Shown: positions 24,208-33,888 of the stretch, piece by piece
How positions within the stretch are numbered: position 1 is the first letter of the stretch
Layout: every line of letters begins with the position of its first letter
From: Conexibacter woesei Iso977N
GTDB lineage: Bacteria; Actinomycetota; Thermoleophilia; Solirubrobacterales; Solirubrobacteraceae
Direction of reading: 5' to 3'
Assembly (NCBI RefSeq): GCF_000424625.1
Contig: NZ_AUKG01000001.1
Location: forward strand, 744,001-808,000
DNA length: 64,000 nt
Translations under genes and position numbers: made by a program
Notes under the pieces: model-generated
The model's input: the letters and a program-made list of their open reading frames with translations, nothing else
Databases searched by the model: none
Told to the model about the DNA's origin: nothing

Positions 24208-25044
24208 TCAGGTCGCGTACGTCGCGGCGAGCGACTCGGTGCGCTCCCAGAGGGCTTCGGCGAGGATGGCGTCGCGGCCGGCGGCGGAGGGGTCGCGGAC
24301 CTTCTGGTCGATCACGTAGGAGCCGGAGGGGGCGGCCGACGGGTCGAGGGCGAGCCAGACGAGGGAGCGGGCGCCCTTCGCCGGCGAGCGTAGGAACGGG
24401 CCCGCGACGGTCAGCGCGACGCGGTAGAGCAGGCCGTCGTTCTTGCCGAACCCGGTCCGGACGACGCCCGGGTGGAAGCACGTCGCGGTCAGCTCCGGCG
24501 CGCGCCGAGCGAGCTCGCGGGTGAACAGGATGTTCATCAACTTGGTCGTGCCGTAGACGCGCATCGCCCGGAAGGGGCGGCGTTCCCACTGGAGGTCGTC
24601 GAGGTCGAGGTCGGCGGACTCGTGCGCGTCGGACGCCGTCGTGACGACGCGTCCGCCGGACGCCGCGAGCCGCTCGCGCAGCAGCGCAGTGAGCAGGAAC
24701 GGCGCGAGGTGGTTGAGCGCGAACGTCCGCTCGAAGCCGTCGGCGGTGACCTCTCGCGACGTGAACATCGCGCCCGCGTTGTTGGCGAGGACGTCGATCC
24801 GCGGGTGCGCGTCGAGCACCTCCGCGGCGAGGCGCCGGACCTCCGCCGGGCGCATGAGGTCGGCGACGTGCTCGTGGACCGCCGCGCCGCCGCCGGCGGC
24901 GCGGGCCTCCGCCGCAGTGGCCGCGACGCGCTCCGGCTCCCGCCCGACGATCGCCACCTCCGCACCCCGCCGCGCCAGCTCGACCGCCGCCGCAGCGCCG
25001 ATGCCCCGCGTCGCGCCGGTGATCAGGACCACGGGACCGCTCAT
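24208..25044 (-). CDS. Short-chain dehydrogenase/reductase (retinol dehydrogenase-like)
   Basis: A 278-residue SDR with NAD(P)-binding TGATRGIG (9-16), NNAG, catalytic Ser in TTASDAHES and YGTTK as the Tyr-x-x-x-Lys dyad. The arrangement resembles the retinol dehydrogenase/WW-oxidoreductase subgroup; the substrate is unknown. ATG 25044 follows TAAGCT (25056-25051) by 6 nt with no Shine-Dalgarno, so it is probably leaderless. Structured element copy B begins 13 bp upstream of the start, overlapping the promoter region. Confidence 0.83.
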   Translation of the reverse strand: MSGPVVLITGATRGIGAAAAVELARRGAEVAIVGREPERVAATAAEARAAGGGAAVHEHVADLMRPAEVRRLAAEVLDAHPRIDVLANNAGAMFTSREVTADGFERTFALNHLAPFLLTALLRERLAASGGRVVTTASDAHESADLDLDDLQWERRPFRAMRVYGTTKLMNILFTRELARRAPELTATCFHPGVVRTGFGKNDGLLYRVALTVAGPFLRSPAKGARSLVWLALDPSAAPSGSYVIDQKVRDPSAAGRDAILAEALWERTESLAATYAT

Positions 25045-25056
25045 CGGCCGAGCTTA

Positions 25057-25181
25057 CTAGGGCGATTTTCCGGGCCGCCTCGCCGCGCCTGACGGTCGCC
25101 GCCCGGTCTCATGTGCTGGCGCACACCACGCTCGGCCGGCAACCGTCAGCCACGACGATCCGGGCCGGAAAATCGGCCTAG
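25057..25181. repeat. Structured intergenic element, copy B
   Basis: The second copy of the element at 18681. The outer stem CTAGG/CCTAG plus CGATTTTCC/GGAAAATCG (25063-25071 and 25167-25175), P2 CTGACGGT/ACCGTCAG and P3 TGTGC-TGGC-GCACA are all fully paired yet differ from copy A. The linkers, including GGGCCGCCTCGCCGCGCCTG and CAGCCACGACGATCCGGGCC, are shared. It lies between the glycosyltransferase stop and the SDR promoter. Confidence 0.78.
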
Positions 25182-25213
25182 GACGCGGGTGCCGGGGCGA
25201 GGGTGCGCCCGGC

Positions 25214-26203
25214 TCAGTGGTCGTCGAGGAGGCGGGGGAGGAGGGACTCCGCGATCGTCGTGTCGACGGTGGTGCGGCGGAAGGGGGCCAGCGCTGAGAG
25301 GGCGTGGTCGGCGTAGGTGGCGTCAGGCGTTGGGTCGTCCAGGGCGGAGCGGAGGGCTGTCGAAAGGGGGGCGGGCGCGGGATCCGACACCCAGCCCAGG
25401 CCCGCTTGCAGCAGCGGGAGCGCTGCGTAGGGGCCGGGTGCGGGGGTGGTGACGACGCGGGCTCCGTCGGCCAGGGCTTCGAGTTGGGCGATGCCGTAGT
25501 CCTCGCGGCGGGGGGCGGTCACGTAGACGCGGGTGCGGCGGAGCAACGCTCTGTAGGCGTCGTGGTCCAACGTTCCCGCGTAGGTGATGCCGTCGCGGTC
25601 GGGGCCGCGGAGGCCGGCGATAACCAGCTCCTCGTCGGGCTCCCGCGCGAGGTCCCAGGCGGCGAGGATCCGGTCCAGGCCCTTCTTGTAGGGGTTGGTC
25701 GCGTAGGTGAGCGCCGCGATGTCGCGGGGGCCGTCGACCGGACCGGAGGGCTCGACCGGGATCGGCACCACGATGCTCGGCGTCGACGGCGAGCCGGCTT
25801 CCTCGAGCGCTCCGGCGTCCTGCGGGATCAGCAGCGGCGCCTGCGCCAACCGCCTGCGCTCGACGGGCCGCTGCCACACCCCGTGCCGGCCGGGCCGGTT
25901 CCCGGCCGCCGCGGCGTCGAACCGGATCGCGCCCGGCTGCGGCCACAGCAGCGCCGCGGTCGTCGTCGAGTAGATGATCGCGCGCGGCGACGTATCGGCC
26001 AGCGCCTCGACCGCCGCCCGGCGCGCCGCGCGCGCCCAGACCAGATCGGTGAGCGCCAGCGTCCGGACCTCCCGCGGCCGCTCGGCCCGCACGAGCATCG
26101 CGTCGGCCCCCGCCCGCAGCAGGGATCCGGCCAGCTCGTCCTCCGCCGCACGCAGCCCATGCGTCGACCCGAGCCCCACGATCAGCACGTCAAGCGAAGC
26201 CAT
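25214..26203 (-). CDS. Glycosyltransferase, GT-B fold (GT4-like)
   Basis: A 329-residue GT-B glycosyltransferase. The N-terminal domain starts LDVLIVGLGSTHG; the C-terminal nucleotide-sugar domain has ALTYATNPYKKGLDRILAAW and the E-x7-E-like EDYGIAQLEALADGARVVT. It is shorter than typical GT4 enzymes (about 370 residues). Donor and acceptor are unknown, and there is no cell-wall cluster around it. ATG 26203 is the only good start. Confidence 0.75.
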   Translation of the reverse strand: MASLDVLIVGLGSTHGLRAAEDELAGSLLRAGADAMLVRAERPREVRTLALTDLVWARAARRAAVEALADTSPRAIIYSTTTAALLWPQPGAIRFDAAAAGNRPGRHGVWQRPVERRRLAQAPLLIPQDAGALEEAGSPSTPSIVVPIPVEPSGPVDGPRDIAALTYATNPYKKGLDRILAAWDLAREPDEELVIAGLRGPDRDGITYAGTLDHDAYRALLRRTRVYVTAPRREDYGIAQLEALADGARVVTTPAPGPYAALPLLQAGLGWVSDPAPAPLSTALRSALDDPTPDATYADHALSALAPFRRTTVDTTIAESLLPRLLDDH

Positions 26204-26296
26204 CTACCTGCCATTCTCCCGCGTCGCGATGCACGGCACACCCCACGCCCCCGCCGCCCCGGCGAGCAACGCCCCGGCGCGCGACGCCCCGCGCGC

Positions 26297-26995
26297 GTGA
26301 CCGGCACGTTCGTCAACGTCGGAGCGATCCTCCTCGGCACGCTGATCGGCGAGCTCGTCGGCGGCCGCCTCAGCCAGCAGCTGCAGACCCGGATCCTGCA
26401 GGGCCTCGGGCTCGTCGTGCTTGTCATAGGCATTGACAACGCGCTGCAATGGCGCGACACCAACCCGCTGTTCGTCCTCGGCGGCGTCCTGCTCGGCGGC
26501 CTCGCGGGAGAGGCGCTCAGGATCGAGGACCGCCTCCAGGCGGTCGGCGACCGCGCGCAGCGCACCCTCGCGCGCGGCGGGGAGTCGACCGTCGCCGAGG
26601 GCTTCTTCACCGCCAGCCTCATCTTCTGCGTCGGCGCGCTCGCGGTCGTCGGGTCGATCCAGGACGGGCTCACCGGCAACCACGACACGCTCTACACGAA
26701 GGCCCTGCTCGACGGCTTCGCCTCGGTGGCGCTCGCCGCGTCCCTCGGCTGGGGCGTCGCGCTGAGCGCCGTCTCGGTCCTGATCTACCAGGGCGCGCTG
26801 ACGCTCGGCGCCGGCCTCTTCCAGAACATCCTCACCGACGGCAGCGACGCGCTGCTCAGCCTCACCTCGGCCGGCGGCGTCCTGATCATCGGGCTCTCCC
26901 TCAAGCTCCTCGACATCCAGGACGTCAAGGTCGGCAACTTCCTCCCGGCGCTGCTCTTCGCCCCCGCCATCGCGGGAATCGCGAGCGCCTTCTAA
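26297..26995 (+). CDS. DUF554 family membrane protein
   Basis: A 232-residue membrane protein starting GTG 26297 (MTGTFVNVGAILLGTLIG), a near-diagnostic N-terminus for DUF554 (YdfK-like). It has six or seven hydrophobic segments, a conserved EGFFTASLIFCVGALAVVGS and an NFLPAL near the end. Function is unknown; members are thought to be transporters. The stop codon interlocks with that of the convergent membrane gene (CTAA, 26992-26995). Confidence 0.82.
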   Translation: MTGTFVNVGAILLGTLIGELVGGRLSQQLQTRILQGLGLVVLVIGIDNALQWRDTNPLFVLGGVLLGGLAGEALRIEDRLQAVGDRAQRTLARGGESTVAEGFFTASLIFCVGALAVVGSIQDGLTGNHDTLYTKALLDGFASVALAASLGWGVALSAVSVLIYQGALTLGAGLFQNILTDGSDALLSLTSAGGVLIIGLSLKLLDIQDVKVGNFLPALLFAPAIAGIASAF

Positions 26996-27525
26996 GCGCC
27001 CGGCTCGACGCCGTTGACCGTCGGCCGCTCGCGCCGGAACCCCGGCAGCCGGATCAGCTGCACCGGCCGGAACGGCGACGTCCGCTCCACGAAGAACGTC
27101 ACGCCGTCGCGCTCCTCGACGGCAGCCACCGCGCTCTCCTGCCGCCGCCACGCCAGCGCCCAGATGATCGTGAACCCCGCCGCGATCCCCGGGATCTGCG
27201 GCCCCAGGAACGACAGCGCGACCGCTGCGATCACCACCAACAACAGCGGCCACAGCCGGTTGAGCACCGTGAACCCCGGCCGGATCTCCGGCATCATCGT
27301 GCCCGCCTTCGCGTCAGCCAGAAGCCTTGCGATCGGCGGCGAGACCTCGAAGCGCCGCCCGACCCAGCCGCCGACCAGCGTCGCCACGACCCACCACGCC
27401 GTCGCGACCAAGGCCACCGTGTCGTCCTGATCGCGCGTCGCCGCGACGAGCGTCAGGACACCCAGAGCGGTCGCCGCGCCACCGCTCAGGAGCACCGTCG
27501 CCCGCAGGAAGTCGCGGAACCTCAT
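26992..27525 (-). CDS. Unknown four-helix membrane protein
   Basis: A 177-residue protein with four predicted transmembrane helices in two pairs (about 8-30, 35-55, 85-105 and 108-125) and a basic, Pro-rich C-terminus. No family is recognised. ATG 27525 overlaps the trehalose-phosphatase stop (ATGA), so the two are translationally coupled. That hints at a role linked to trehalose or the envelope, but nothing more can be said. Confidence 0.65.
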   Translation of the reverse strand: MRFRDFLRATVLLSGGAATALGVLTLVAATRDQDDTVALVATAWWVVATLVGGWVGRRFEVSPPIARLLADAKAGTMMPEIRPGFTVLNRLWPLLLVVIAAVALSFLGPQIPGIAAGFTIIWALAWRRQESAVAAVEERDGVTFFVERTSPFRPVQLIRLPGFRRERPTVNGVEPGA

Positions 27526-28337
27526 CCCGCCAGCGTCTCGAGGACGCCGCGCACCCCGAGCGGCCCGTCGACCAGGATGTCCGCCGCGTCCGACAGCTCG
27601 ACCGGCGTCTCGTCGCCGCTCGACACGCCGATGCACACACACGACTTCAAGACCCCCGAAGCCACCGCCGCGCGCAACGCGTCGAAGGCGTCCACGTCGG
27701 TCCGGTCGTCGCCCGCGTACAGCGCGACGTCCAGCCCGCCGGCCGCGTCCTCCAGCAGCGTCTTGATGCCCAACCCCTTGTTCAAGTCCACCGGCGGCCG
27801 CACCTCCAGGATCTTGCGCCCCCAGTGCGTCACGAACCCGGCGTCCTCGGCCCGCGCGGCGACACCCCGTGCCGCCTCCTCGGCCGCTTCCTCATCCGGC
27901 GCGCCGCGCCAGTGGAACCCGAAGATCACGTCCTTGTCCTCGCCCCGCACCCGCAGCCGGTGCAGCTCCTCGCCCCTCAGCTCGCCCTCGCCGAACGCCC
28001 GGACGCGCCGCGCCCACTCGGCGATCTCCGGCGCGATCTCCGGCGTCGTCTGGCCCCCGCGCAGGATCTCCGCCCCGTGGTTGCCCACGTACGTGATCGA
28101 CCCCAGCGACACGATCCGCCGCGCGGTCGCCGCCTGGCGGCCCGAGATGCAGGCGACCAAGCCGTAGGCCTTGGCGATCTTGATCAGCGGCGCGCGGGTC
28201 GGCTCCGGCACGTGTGCGTCGTCGGCGTGGCGGACGATCGGCGCGAGCGTCCCGTCGATGTCCAGCAGGACCGCGGCACGCGCGGGGTCGGCCAGCAGCG
28301 GCGCGAGGACTTCGTCGAGGGTCGCGGCGTTGGGCAC
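27522..28337 (-). CDS. otsB: Trehalose-6-phosphate phosphatase
   Basis: A 271-residue HAD phosphatase that converts trehalose-6-phosphate to trehalose, an osmoprotectant. HAD motif I DIDGT has nucleophile D26 and acid D28. Later come SGRQ, the OtsB-type GRKILEVRP...NKG and motif IV GDDRTDVDAF. No otsA is in the window. GTG 28337 lies just 18 bp from the divergent TauE start; the minus-strand GATGAT (28349-28344) may be its -10, overlapping the plus-strand TATCAT. Confidence 0.88.
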   Translation of the reverse strand: MPNAATLDEVLAPLLADPARAAVLLDIDGTLAPIVRHADDAHVPEPTRAPLIKIAKAYGLVACISGRQAATARRIVSLGSITYVGNHGAEILRGGQTTPEIAPEIAEWARRVRAFGEGELRGEELHRLRVRGEDKDVIFGFHWRGAPDEEAAEEAARGVAARAEDAGFVTHWGRKILEVRPPVDLNKGLGIKTLLEDAAGGLDVALYAGDDRTDVDAFDALRAAVASGVLKSCVCIGVSSGDETPVELSDAADILVDGPLGVRGVLETLAG

Positions 28338-28354
28338 GCACCTATCATCGCAGC

Positions 28355-28744
28355 ATGCCGCGCCCTGACCCTCCGCTGGCCGGCGGCGCGCAACGCACCT
28401 TGTGCCTCGCCCTGATCGGTACCGGTGCCGGTCTGTTCAGCGGGCTCTTCGGGGTCGGCGGCGGGACCGTCATCGTGCCGCTGCTCGTGCTGTGGCTCGG
28501 CTACGGGACGCGCGAGGCCACCGGGACGTCGCTCGGCGCGATCGTCCTGATCGCCCTCGCGGCGATGCTGACCCAGGGCGCGTACGGCAAGGTCCACTTC
28601 GGCGCCGGGCTGCAGGTGGGCGTGCCGGCGGTCGCCGGGGTGCTGGCCGGGACGGCGTTCCAGCAGCGCGTCGACCCGCGCTGGGTGTCGCTGCTGTTCG
28701 CCGCGCTGATGGTCGTGGTCGCGATCACGCTCCTGATCCCATGA
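28355..28744 (+). CDS. Half-size TauE/SafE permease subunit (N-terminal half)
   Basis: A 129-residue protein with four transmembrane helices and the TauE/SafE repeat start GTGAGLFSGLFGVGGGTVIVP. Standard TauE/SafE sulfite/organosulfonate exporters are about 250 residues with two such repeats; here each repeat is its own gene. ATG 28355 follows TATCAT (28343-28348) by 6 nt. The stop overlaps the second half's ATG. The two proteins probably form a heterodimer. Confidence 0.75.
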   Translation: MPRPDPPLAGGAQRTLCLALIGTGAGLFSGLFGVGGGTVIVPLLVLWLGYGTREATGTSLGAIVLIALAAMLTQGAYGKVHFGAGLQVGVPAVAGVLAGTAFQQRVDPRWVSLLFAALMVVVAITLLIP

Positions 28745-29124
28745 GTGCCGGGGCCCTGATCGTGGGCTTCGCCGCGGGCGTCGTCGCCGGGATGCTCGGC
28801 GTCGGCGGCGGGATCCTGTTCGTCCCCGCGTTGGTGTTGTTCCTCAACTTGCCCCAGGTCGACGCTGAGGCGACGTCGCTGCTGGCGATCATCCCGGTGG
28901 CGCTGGTCGGCGCGGCCAACCAGAACCGCTACGGGAACCTCCGGCTGCGCGAGGCGATCCTGCTCGGCCTGCTCGCGGTCCCGGGCGCGATCGGCGGCGT
29001 GGCGATCGTCAACGCGATCCCGGAACGGCTGACCGAGGTGCTCTTCGCGTTGTTGATGTTGTTCGTCGCGTTCCAGATGGCGCGCCGCGCGCTGATCCCG
29101 GAACACCAGGAGGACCCGCTGTGA
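28741..29124 (+). CDS. Half-size TauE/SafE permease subunit (C-terminal half)
   Basis: A 127-residue, four-helix protein again beginning with the family repeat (GFAAGVVAGMLGVGGGILFVP). It is in a different reading frame from the first half, with an ATGA overlap, so this is not a simple nonsense split. It overlaps the following histidine kinase by GTGA, placing exporter and two-component system on one transcript. The exported anion (sulfite, sulfonate or other) is not determined. Confidence 0.75.
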   Translation: MSAGALIVGFAAGVVAGMLGVGGGILFVPALVLFLNLPQVDAEATSLLAIIPVALVGAANQNRYGNLRLREAILLGLLAVPGAIGGVAIVNAIPERLTEVLFALLMLFVAFQMARRALIPEHQEDPL

Positions 29125-30448
29125 AGCCCGCGGCCGCCGCGGTCGCCGGGATCGCGCTGGCGACGCTCGTCGTCTTCGGCCTGCGCGAGCTGGCGCCGGT
29201 CCTGTCGCTCGGCGTCGTCTACCTGCTCGTCGTCCTGGTCGTCGCGACGGTCTGGGGCTTCTGGGCCGGGATCGGGACCGCGGTCCTCTCGGCGTTGGCC
29301 TACAACTTCTTCCACATCCCGCCGACCGGGCGGTTCACGATCGCCTCGTCCCGGAACCTCGTCGGCCTGCTGGCGTTCATCGGCGTCGCGGCGGCGGCGT
29401 CCGCGGTCGCCGAGCTGGCGCGGCGGCGCGCGATCGAGGCGACCCAGCGCCGTGAGGAGGCCGACCTCGCGGCCGCCGCGGCGCGCGACCTGCTCGGCGG
29501 AGCGCGGCTGGAGGACGGGCTGGCGGTCACCGCCCAGGCGATCGCCGACGCGCTCGGCGTGCGCAGCGCCCAGCTGGTCCTCGGCGCGCAGCCCGATCGA
29601 CCCAATGCCTATGTGTTGGGTGACGGCGCCGCGACGCTCGCGCTGCCGGAGCCGCTTCAGCCGGACATGGACGCGCGCGTGCGCGAGCGGATCGTCCCCG
29701 CGCTGGAGGCGATCCTGACCTCCGCGATCGAGCGTGACGCGCTGCTCGAGGAGGTCGTCGAGACGAGCGCGCTGCGCCGCTCCGACGACCTCAAGACCTC
29801 GATCCTGCGCGCGGTCTCCCACGACCTGCGCTCGCCGTTGACCGCGATGATCACCTCCGGCGAGGCGCTCGGCTCGCCCGCGCTGGACGACGAGGACCGA
29901 GCGGCGCTGAGCGGCGCGATCGTCGCCGAGGGCGCCCGCCTGGAACGGCTCATCGGCAAGTTGTTGGACTTGAGCCGCCTGGAGGCGGGTGAGGCGGAGC
30001 CGCGCGTCGACCTCGTCGACCTCGCCGAGGTCCTGACCGCGGCGCGCGACGACCTCGCCGACCCGGACACCGCGACGCGCCTCGTCACGCTCCAGCTCGA
30101 CCGCGACCTCCCGCCGCTGCGCGCCGACGCCGTCCAGCTCGAGCGCGCGTTCGCCAACCTGATGGAGAACGCGCTGTCGCACGGCGGCGGCCAGCCGGTC
30201 TCGGTCCGGGCGCGGGCGGTGGGGCACCGCGTCGTCGTGCGGGTGGTCGATCGCGGTCCCGGGATCCCGGCCGGCGAGCAGGCCCGGATCTTCTCGCCGT
30301 TCTACCGCGGCCCGGACGCGTCGCCGACCGCGACCGGCGCCGGCCTGGGCCTTGCGATCGTCCGCGGGTTCGTGGAGGCCAACGGCGGCACGGTGCGCGT
30401 CGAGTCGCTGCCGGGCCAGGGCGCGTCGTTCGTGGTTGAGTTCCCGCT

Positions 30449-30452
<4 letters not shown>
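29121..30452 (+). CDS. KdpD-type sensor histidine kinase (C-terminal part only)
   Basis: A 443-residue kinase: DUF4118 four-helix membrane domain (residues 5-85, with NFFHIPPTGRFTI), a degenerate GAF-like region, HisKA with phosphoacceptor H234 in VSHDLRSPLTAM, and HATPase_c with N-box LMENALSHG and G-boxes DRGPGIP and GAGLGLAI. It matches KdpD without its N-terminal KdpD/USP domains. Since no kdpABC genes follow, it may sense something other than K+, perhaps for the adjacent TauE exporter. It starts with GTG. Confidence 0.85.
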
Positions 30453-31144
<692 letters not shown>

Positions 31145-31159
31145 GTACTGTTCCTCGGC

Positions 31160-32101
31160 GTGCCTCCGATCATCGACGTCGCCGACCTGCGCAAGACGTA
31201 CGCGGGGGCCAAGCAGGAGGCGGTCGCGGGTGTGTCGTTCAGCGTCGAGGAGGGCGAGGTCTTCGGGCTGCTCGGCCCCAACGGCGCGGGTAAGACGACG
31301 ACGATCGGGACGCTGACGACGCGCGTCCGGCCGTCGTCGGGGCGCGTGATGGTGGACGGCGTGGACGTCGTCGCCGACCCGGTGGCGGCCAAGCTCCGGA
31401 TCGCCGTCGTGCCCCAGCGCGCGAACCTCGATCGTTCGCTGAGCGCTCTGGAGAACCTCACGTTCCACGCCGCGTACTTCGGCTACGGGCGGCGCGAGCG
31501 CAACCGCCGCGCGCGCGAGATGCTCGCGCAGTTCGGGCTGGAGGGCCGCGGCGACGACCGCGTCGACAACTACTCCGGCGGCATGGCGCAGCGGCTGATC
31601 ATCGCCCGCGCGCTGATGCACGACCCGCGCGTCCTGTTCCTCGACGAGCCGACGACCGGCCTGGACCCGCAGTCGCGCCTGTTCCTGTGGGACCAGATGG
31701 AGGCCCTGATCGCCCGCGGCGTCACGTTGCTGCTGACGACGCACGACATGGCCGAGGCGGATCGCCTGTGCGACCGCATCGCGATCGTCGACCATGGCAA
31801 GGTGATTGCCTCGGACACGCCGCGCGGGCTGCGGCGGCTGCTGCCCGGCAGCGAGGGCCTGGAGCTGACGCTGGCCAGCGCGACCGACCCGGCGCCGTCG
31901 CTCGGCGGGCTGGGGACGAGCGTCGACACCGAGGCCGACGGCGACGAGCAGTGGAAGGCCCGCATCTACGGCGAGAACGTCGAGCCCTCGGCCGCGATCG
32001 CCGCCGCCGAGTCCGCCGGCGCCCGCCTCGTCGACCTGCGCCGCATCGAAGGGACCCTCGAAGACGTGTTCGTCCACCTCACGGGCCGGGACCTGCGATG
32101 A
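31160..32101 (+). CDS. ABC exporter ATP-binding protein (DrrA-like)
   Basis: A 313-residue ATPase with Walker A GPNGAGKTTT, Q-loop PQRANLDRS, signature YSGGMAQRL, Walker B VLFLDEPTTGLDP and H-loop TTHDM. The C-terminal extension is typical of daunorubicin-resistance DrrA. It drives the membrane partner encoded next; substrates are likely drugs, lipids or polysaccharides. GTG 31160 follows TACTGT (31146-31151) by 8 nt, so it is probably leaderless and separate from the two-component operon. Confidence 0.9.
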   Translation: MPPIIDVADLRKTYAGAKQEAVAGVSFSVEEGEVFGLLGPNGAGKTTTIGTLTTRVRPSSGRVMVDGVDVVADPVAAKLRIAVVPQRANLDRSLSALENLTFHAAYFGYGRRERNRRAREMLAQFGLEGRGDDRVDNYSGGMAQRLIIARALMHDPRVLFLDEPTTGLDPQSRLFLWDQMEALIARGVTLLLTTHDMAEADRLCDRIAIVDHGKVIASDTPRGLRRLLPGSEGLELTLASATDPAPSLGGLGTSVDTEADGDEQWKARIYGENVEPSAAIAAAESAGARLVDLRRIEGTLEDVFVHLTGRDLR

Positions 32102-32952
32102 GCGCCGCCGAGCAGCCCGCGGCCACCACCGCCGCGCCTTCGCCACCGCCAGCGCGCCCCGCCGGCGCCGCCACCCGCCGGGCCCAGATGGTCGCCTTCT
32201 GGGCCCTCTGCGAGCGCGATTTCTGGGTCGCGTTCCGCCGTCAGGTCGGCGGCTTCCTGGCGCAGACGCTCCTGCAGCCGGTCTTCTACCTGTTCATCTT
32301 CGGCCGCGTCCTGCCCGAGATCGGCGCGGCCGGCCAGGGCTACGGCTCGCAGCTGCTGCCCGGCGTCATCGCGCTCACGCTGTTCCTGACCGCGCTGCAG
32401 AACACGTCGCTGCCGCTCGTCATCGAGTTCTCGTTCACCAAGGAGATCGAGGACCGGCTGCTCGCGCCGCTGCCGGCCGGGCTGGTCGGGCTCCAGAAGG
32501 TGGTCGTCGCGGCGGTCCGCGGGATCGTCGGCGCGATCATCATCCTGCCGCTGGCCGCGGTGATCCTGCCCGGCGGCGTCGACTTCTCCGACATCTCGTG
32601 GCCGGGCTTCATCGCGGTGATGCTGATCGGCCCGCTCGCGGGCGCCGCGGTCGGGCTCGTCCTCGGGACCGCGGTCGAGGCGCGGCAGATCAACGTCGTC
32701 TTCGCGGTCGTCCTGACGCCGCTGCTGTTCACCGGTGCGACGTTCTACCCGTGGGCGGCCCTGGACTCGATGAGGTGGTTCCAGGTCATCACGCTGCTGA
32801 ACCCGTTGACCTACGTGTCGGAGGGCCTGCGCGCGGCGGTGACCGACGCCGACCACCTCGGGAACGGCTGGATCGCGCTCGGCCTCGTCGGCTGGACCGT
32901 CGCCTTCACGCTCGTCGGCGTGCGGCTGTTCGAGCGCCGCGCGGTCGACTAG
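32098..32952 (+). CDS. ABC-2 type permease (DrrB-like)
   Basis: A 284-residue permease with an Ala/Pro-rich cytoplasmic N-terminus (about 30 residues), six hydrophobic helices and the ABC-2 signature region around KEIEDRLLAPLPAGLVGLQK. It pairs with the upstream ATPase (ATGA overlap) to form an exporter. The stop codon interlocks with that of the convergent HD-domain gene (CTAG, 32949-32952). Confidence 0.88.
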   Translation: MSAAEQPAATTAAPSPPPARPAGAATRRAQMVAFWALCERDFWVAFRRQVGGFLAQTLLQPVFYLFIFGRVLPEIGAAGQGYGSQLLPGVIALTLFLTALQNTSLPLVIEFSFTKEIEDRLLAPLPAGLVGLQKVVVAAVRGIVGAIIILPLAAVILPGGVDFSDISWPGFIAVMLIGPLAGAAVGLVLGTAVEARQINVVFAVVLTPLLFTGATFYPWAALDSMRWFQVITLLNPLTYVSEGLRAAVTDADHLGNGWIALGLVGWTVAFTLVGVRLFERRAVD

Positions 32953-33854
32953 GCCGACGGCGCGCCGTCGAGCCCGAGCCCCTGCTCGAGCGCGCCCTTG
33001 ACGGACGCGTCGAGCGCGTTGATCCGGTGGAGCGCGAGCGCCTCGGCCGAGCCGAAGCGCCGGTTCGGCGCGGCGTCCGCGCCGTGGTGGGTCAGGACGC
33101 AGTGGGCGAGCGCGAGGCGCCGCTCGTCGTCCATCGCCGGGATCCGTGCGGCGTGGCGCTCGATGATCCGCAGCCCCAGCTCGACGTGTCCGAGCAGCCG
33201 GCCGGCCTCGGACTGCGCGATCTCCGCGCCGTAGGTGAACTCCTCGGTCTTGCCGATGTCGTGCAGGAGCGCGGCGGTGATCAGCAGGTCGGAGTTCAGC
33301 TTGATGTGCAGCTGGCAGGTCTCCAGCGCGAGCGTCCCGACCGCGACCGTGTGCTCCAGCAGGCCCCCGAGGTACGCGTGGTGCCCGCCGCGCGTGCACG
33401 GCGCGCGGTGCAGGGCTTCACGTAGGGGTTGATCGGCCAGGACGGCGCCGAGCAGCGCCGCGAACCCCGGGTCGTGGACCTCGTTGGCGAGGTGCTCGAA
33501 GAAGCCGTCGAGCTCGTCGAGATCCCGGTAGGCGACCGGCAGGAACGCCGCCGGGTCGGCCTGCGGCGCGCGCTCGATCGTCCTGACGTCGAGCTGGAGC
33601 TGGTCCCGGAAGCGCTCGACGCGCGCGGTCACGGTGACGAGGTCGCCGCGGTCGAAGCGCGCGGCGGCGACGTCGGCGTCGCGGAAGATCCGTGCCGGGA
33701 TCGCGCCGGACTTGTCGCGCAGCTCCAGCGCGAGGTACGGGGTCCCCGCGCGGGACATCAGGCGCTCCTTCCGCGTGCACGCGAACGTGGCAGCGACCTC
33801 GTCTCCGGCGCGGAGCGTGGCGATCGTCGGGATGGTCTCGGCGTGGTCGGTCAT
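32949..33854 (-). CDS. OB-fold/HD-domain 3'-5' exoribonuclease, YhaM-like
   Basis: A 301-residue protein. An N-terminal OB-fold (residues 10-95: TRKERLMSRAGTPYLALELRDKSG) is followed by an HD phosphohydrolase domain with GGHHAYLGGLLEHT and AALLHDIGK. This matches YhaM, a 3'-5' exoribonuclease, in both order and length. RNA processing or phosphodiesterase activity is inferred. ATG 33854 is divergent from PAC2 and shares an overlapping -10 region with it. Confidence 0.8.
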   Translation of the reverse strand: MTDHAETIPTIATLRAGDEVAATFACTRKERLMSRAGTPYLALELRDKSGAIPARIFRDADVAAARFDRGDLVTVTARVERFRDQLQLDVRTIERAPQADPAAFLPVAYRDLDELDGFFEHLANEVHDPGFAALLGAVLADQPLREALHRAPCTRGGHHAYLGGLLEHTVAVGTLALETCQLHIKLNSDLLITAALLHDIGKTEEFTYGAEIAQSEAGRLLGHVELGLRIIERHAARIPAMDDERRLALAHCVLTHHGADAAPNRRFGSAEALALHRINALDASVKGALEQGLGLDGAPSA

Positions 33855-33871
33855 GGAGAAGCGCTGCGAGG

Positions 33872-33881
33872 ACGCTACCGT
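33872..33881. promoter_or_regulatory. Overlapping divergent -10 boxes (HD / PAC2)
   Basis: ACGCTACCGT contains TACCGT on the plus strand (33876-33881; PAC2 ATG 7 nt later) and TAGCGT on the minus strand (33877-33872; HD-protein ATG 17 nt later). The two boxes share the central TA, the same layout as at 7614-7623. Confidence 0.5.
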
Positions 33882-33888
33882 CCAGTCG

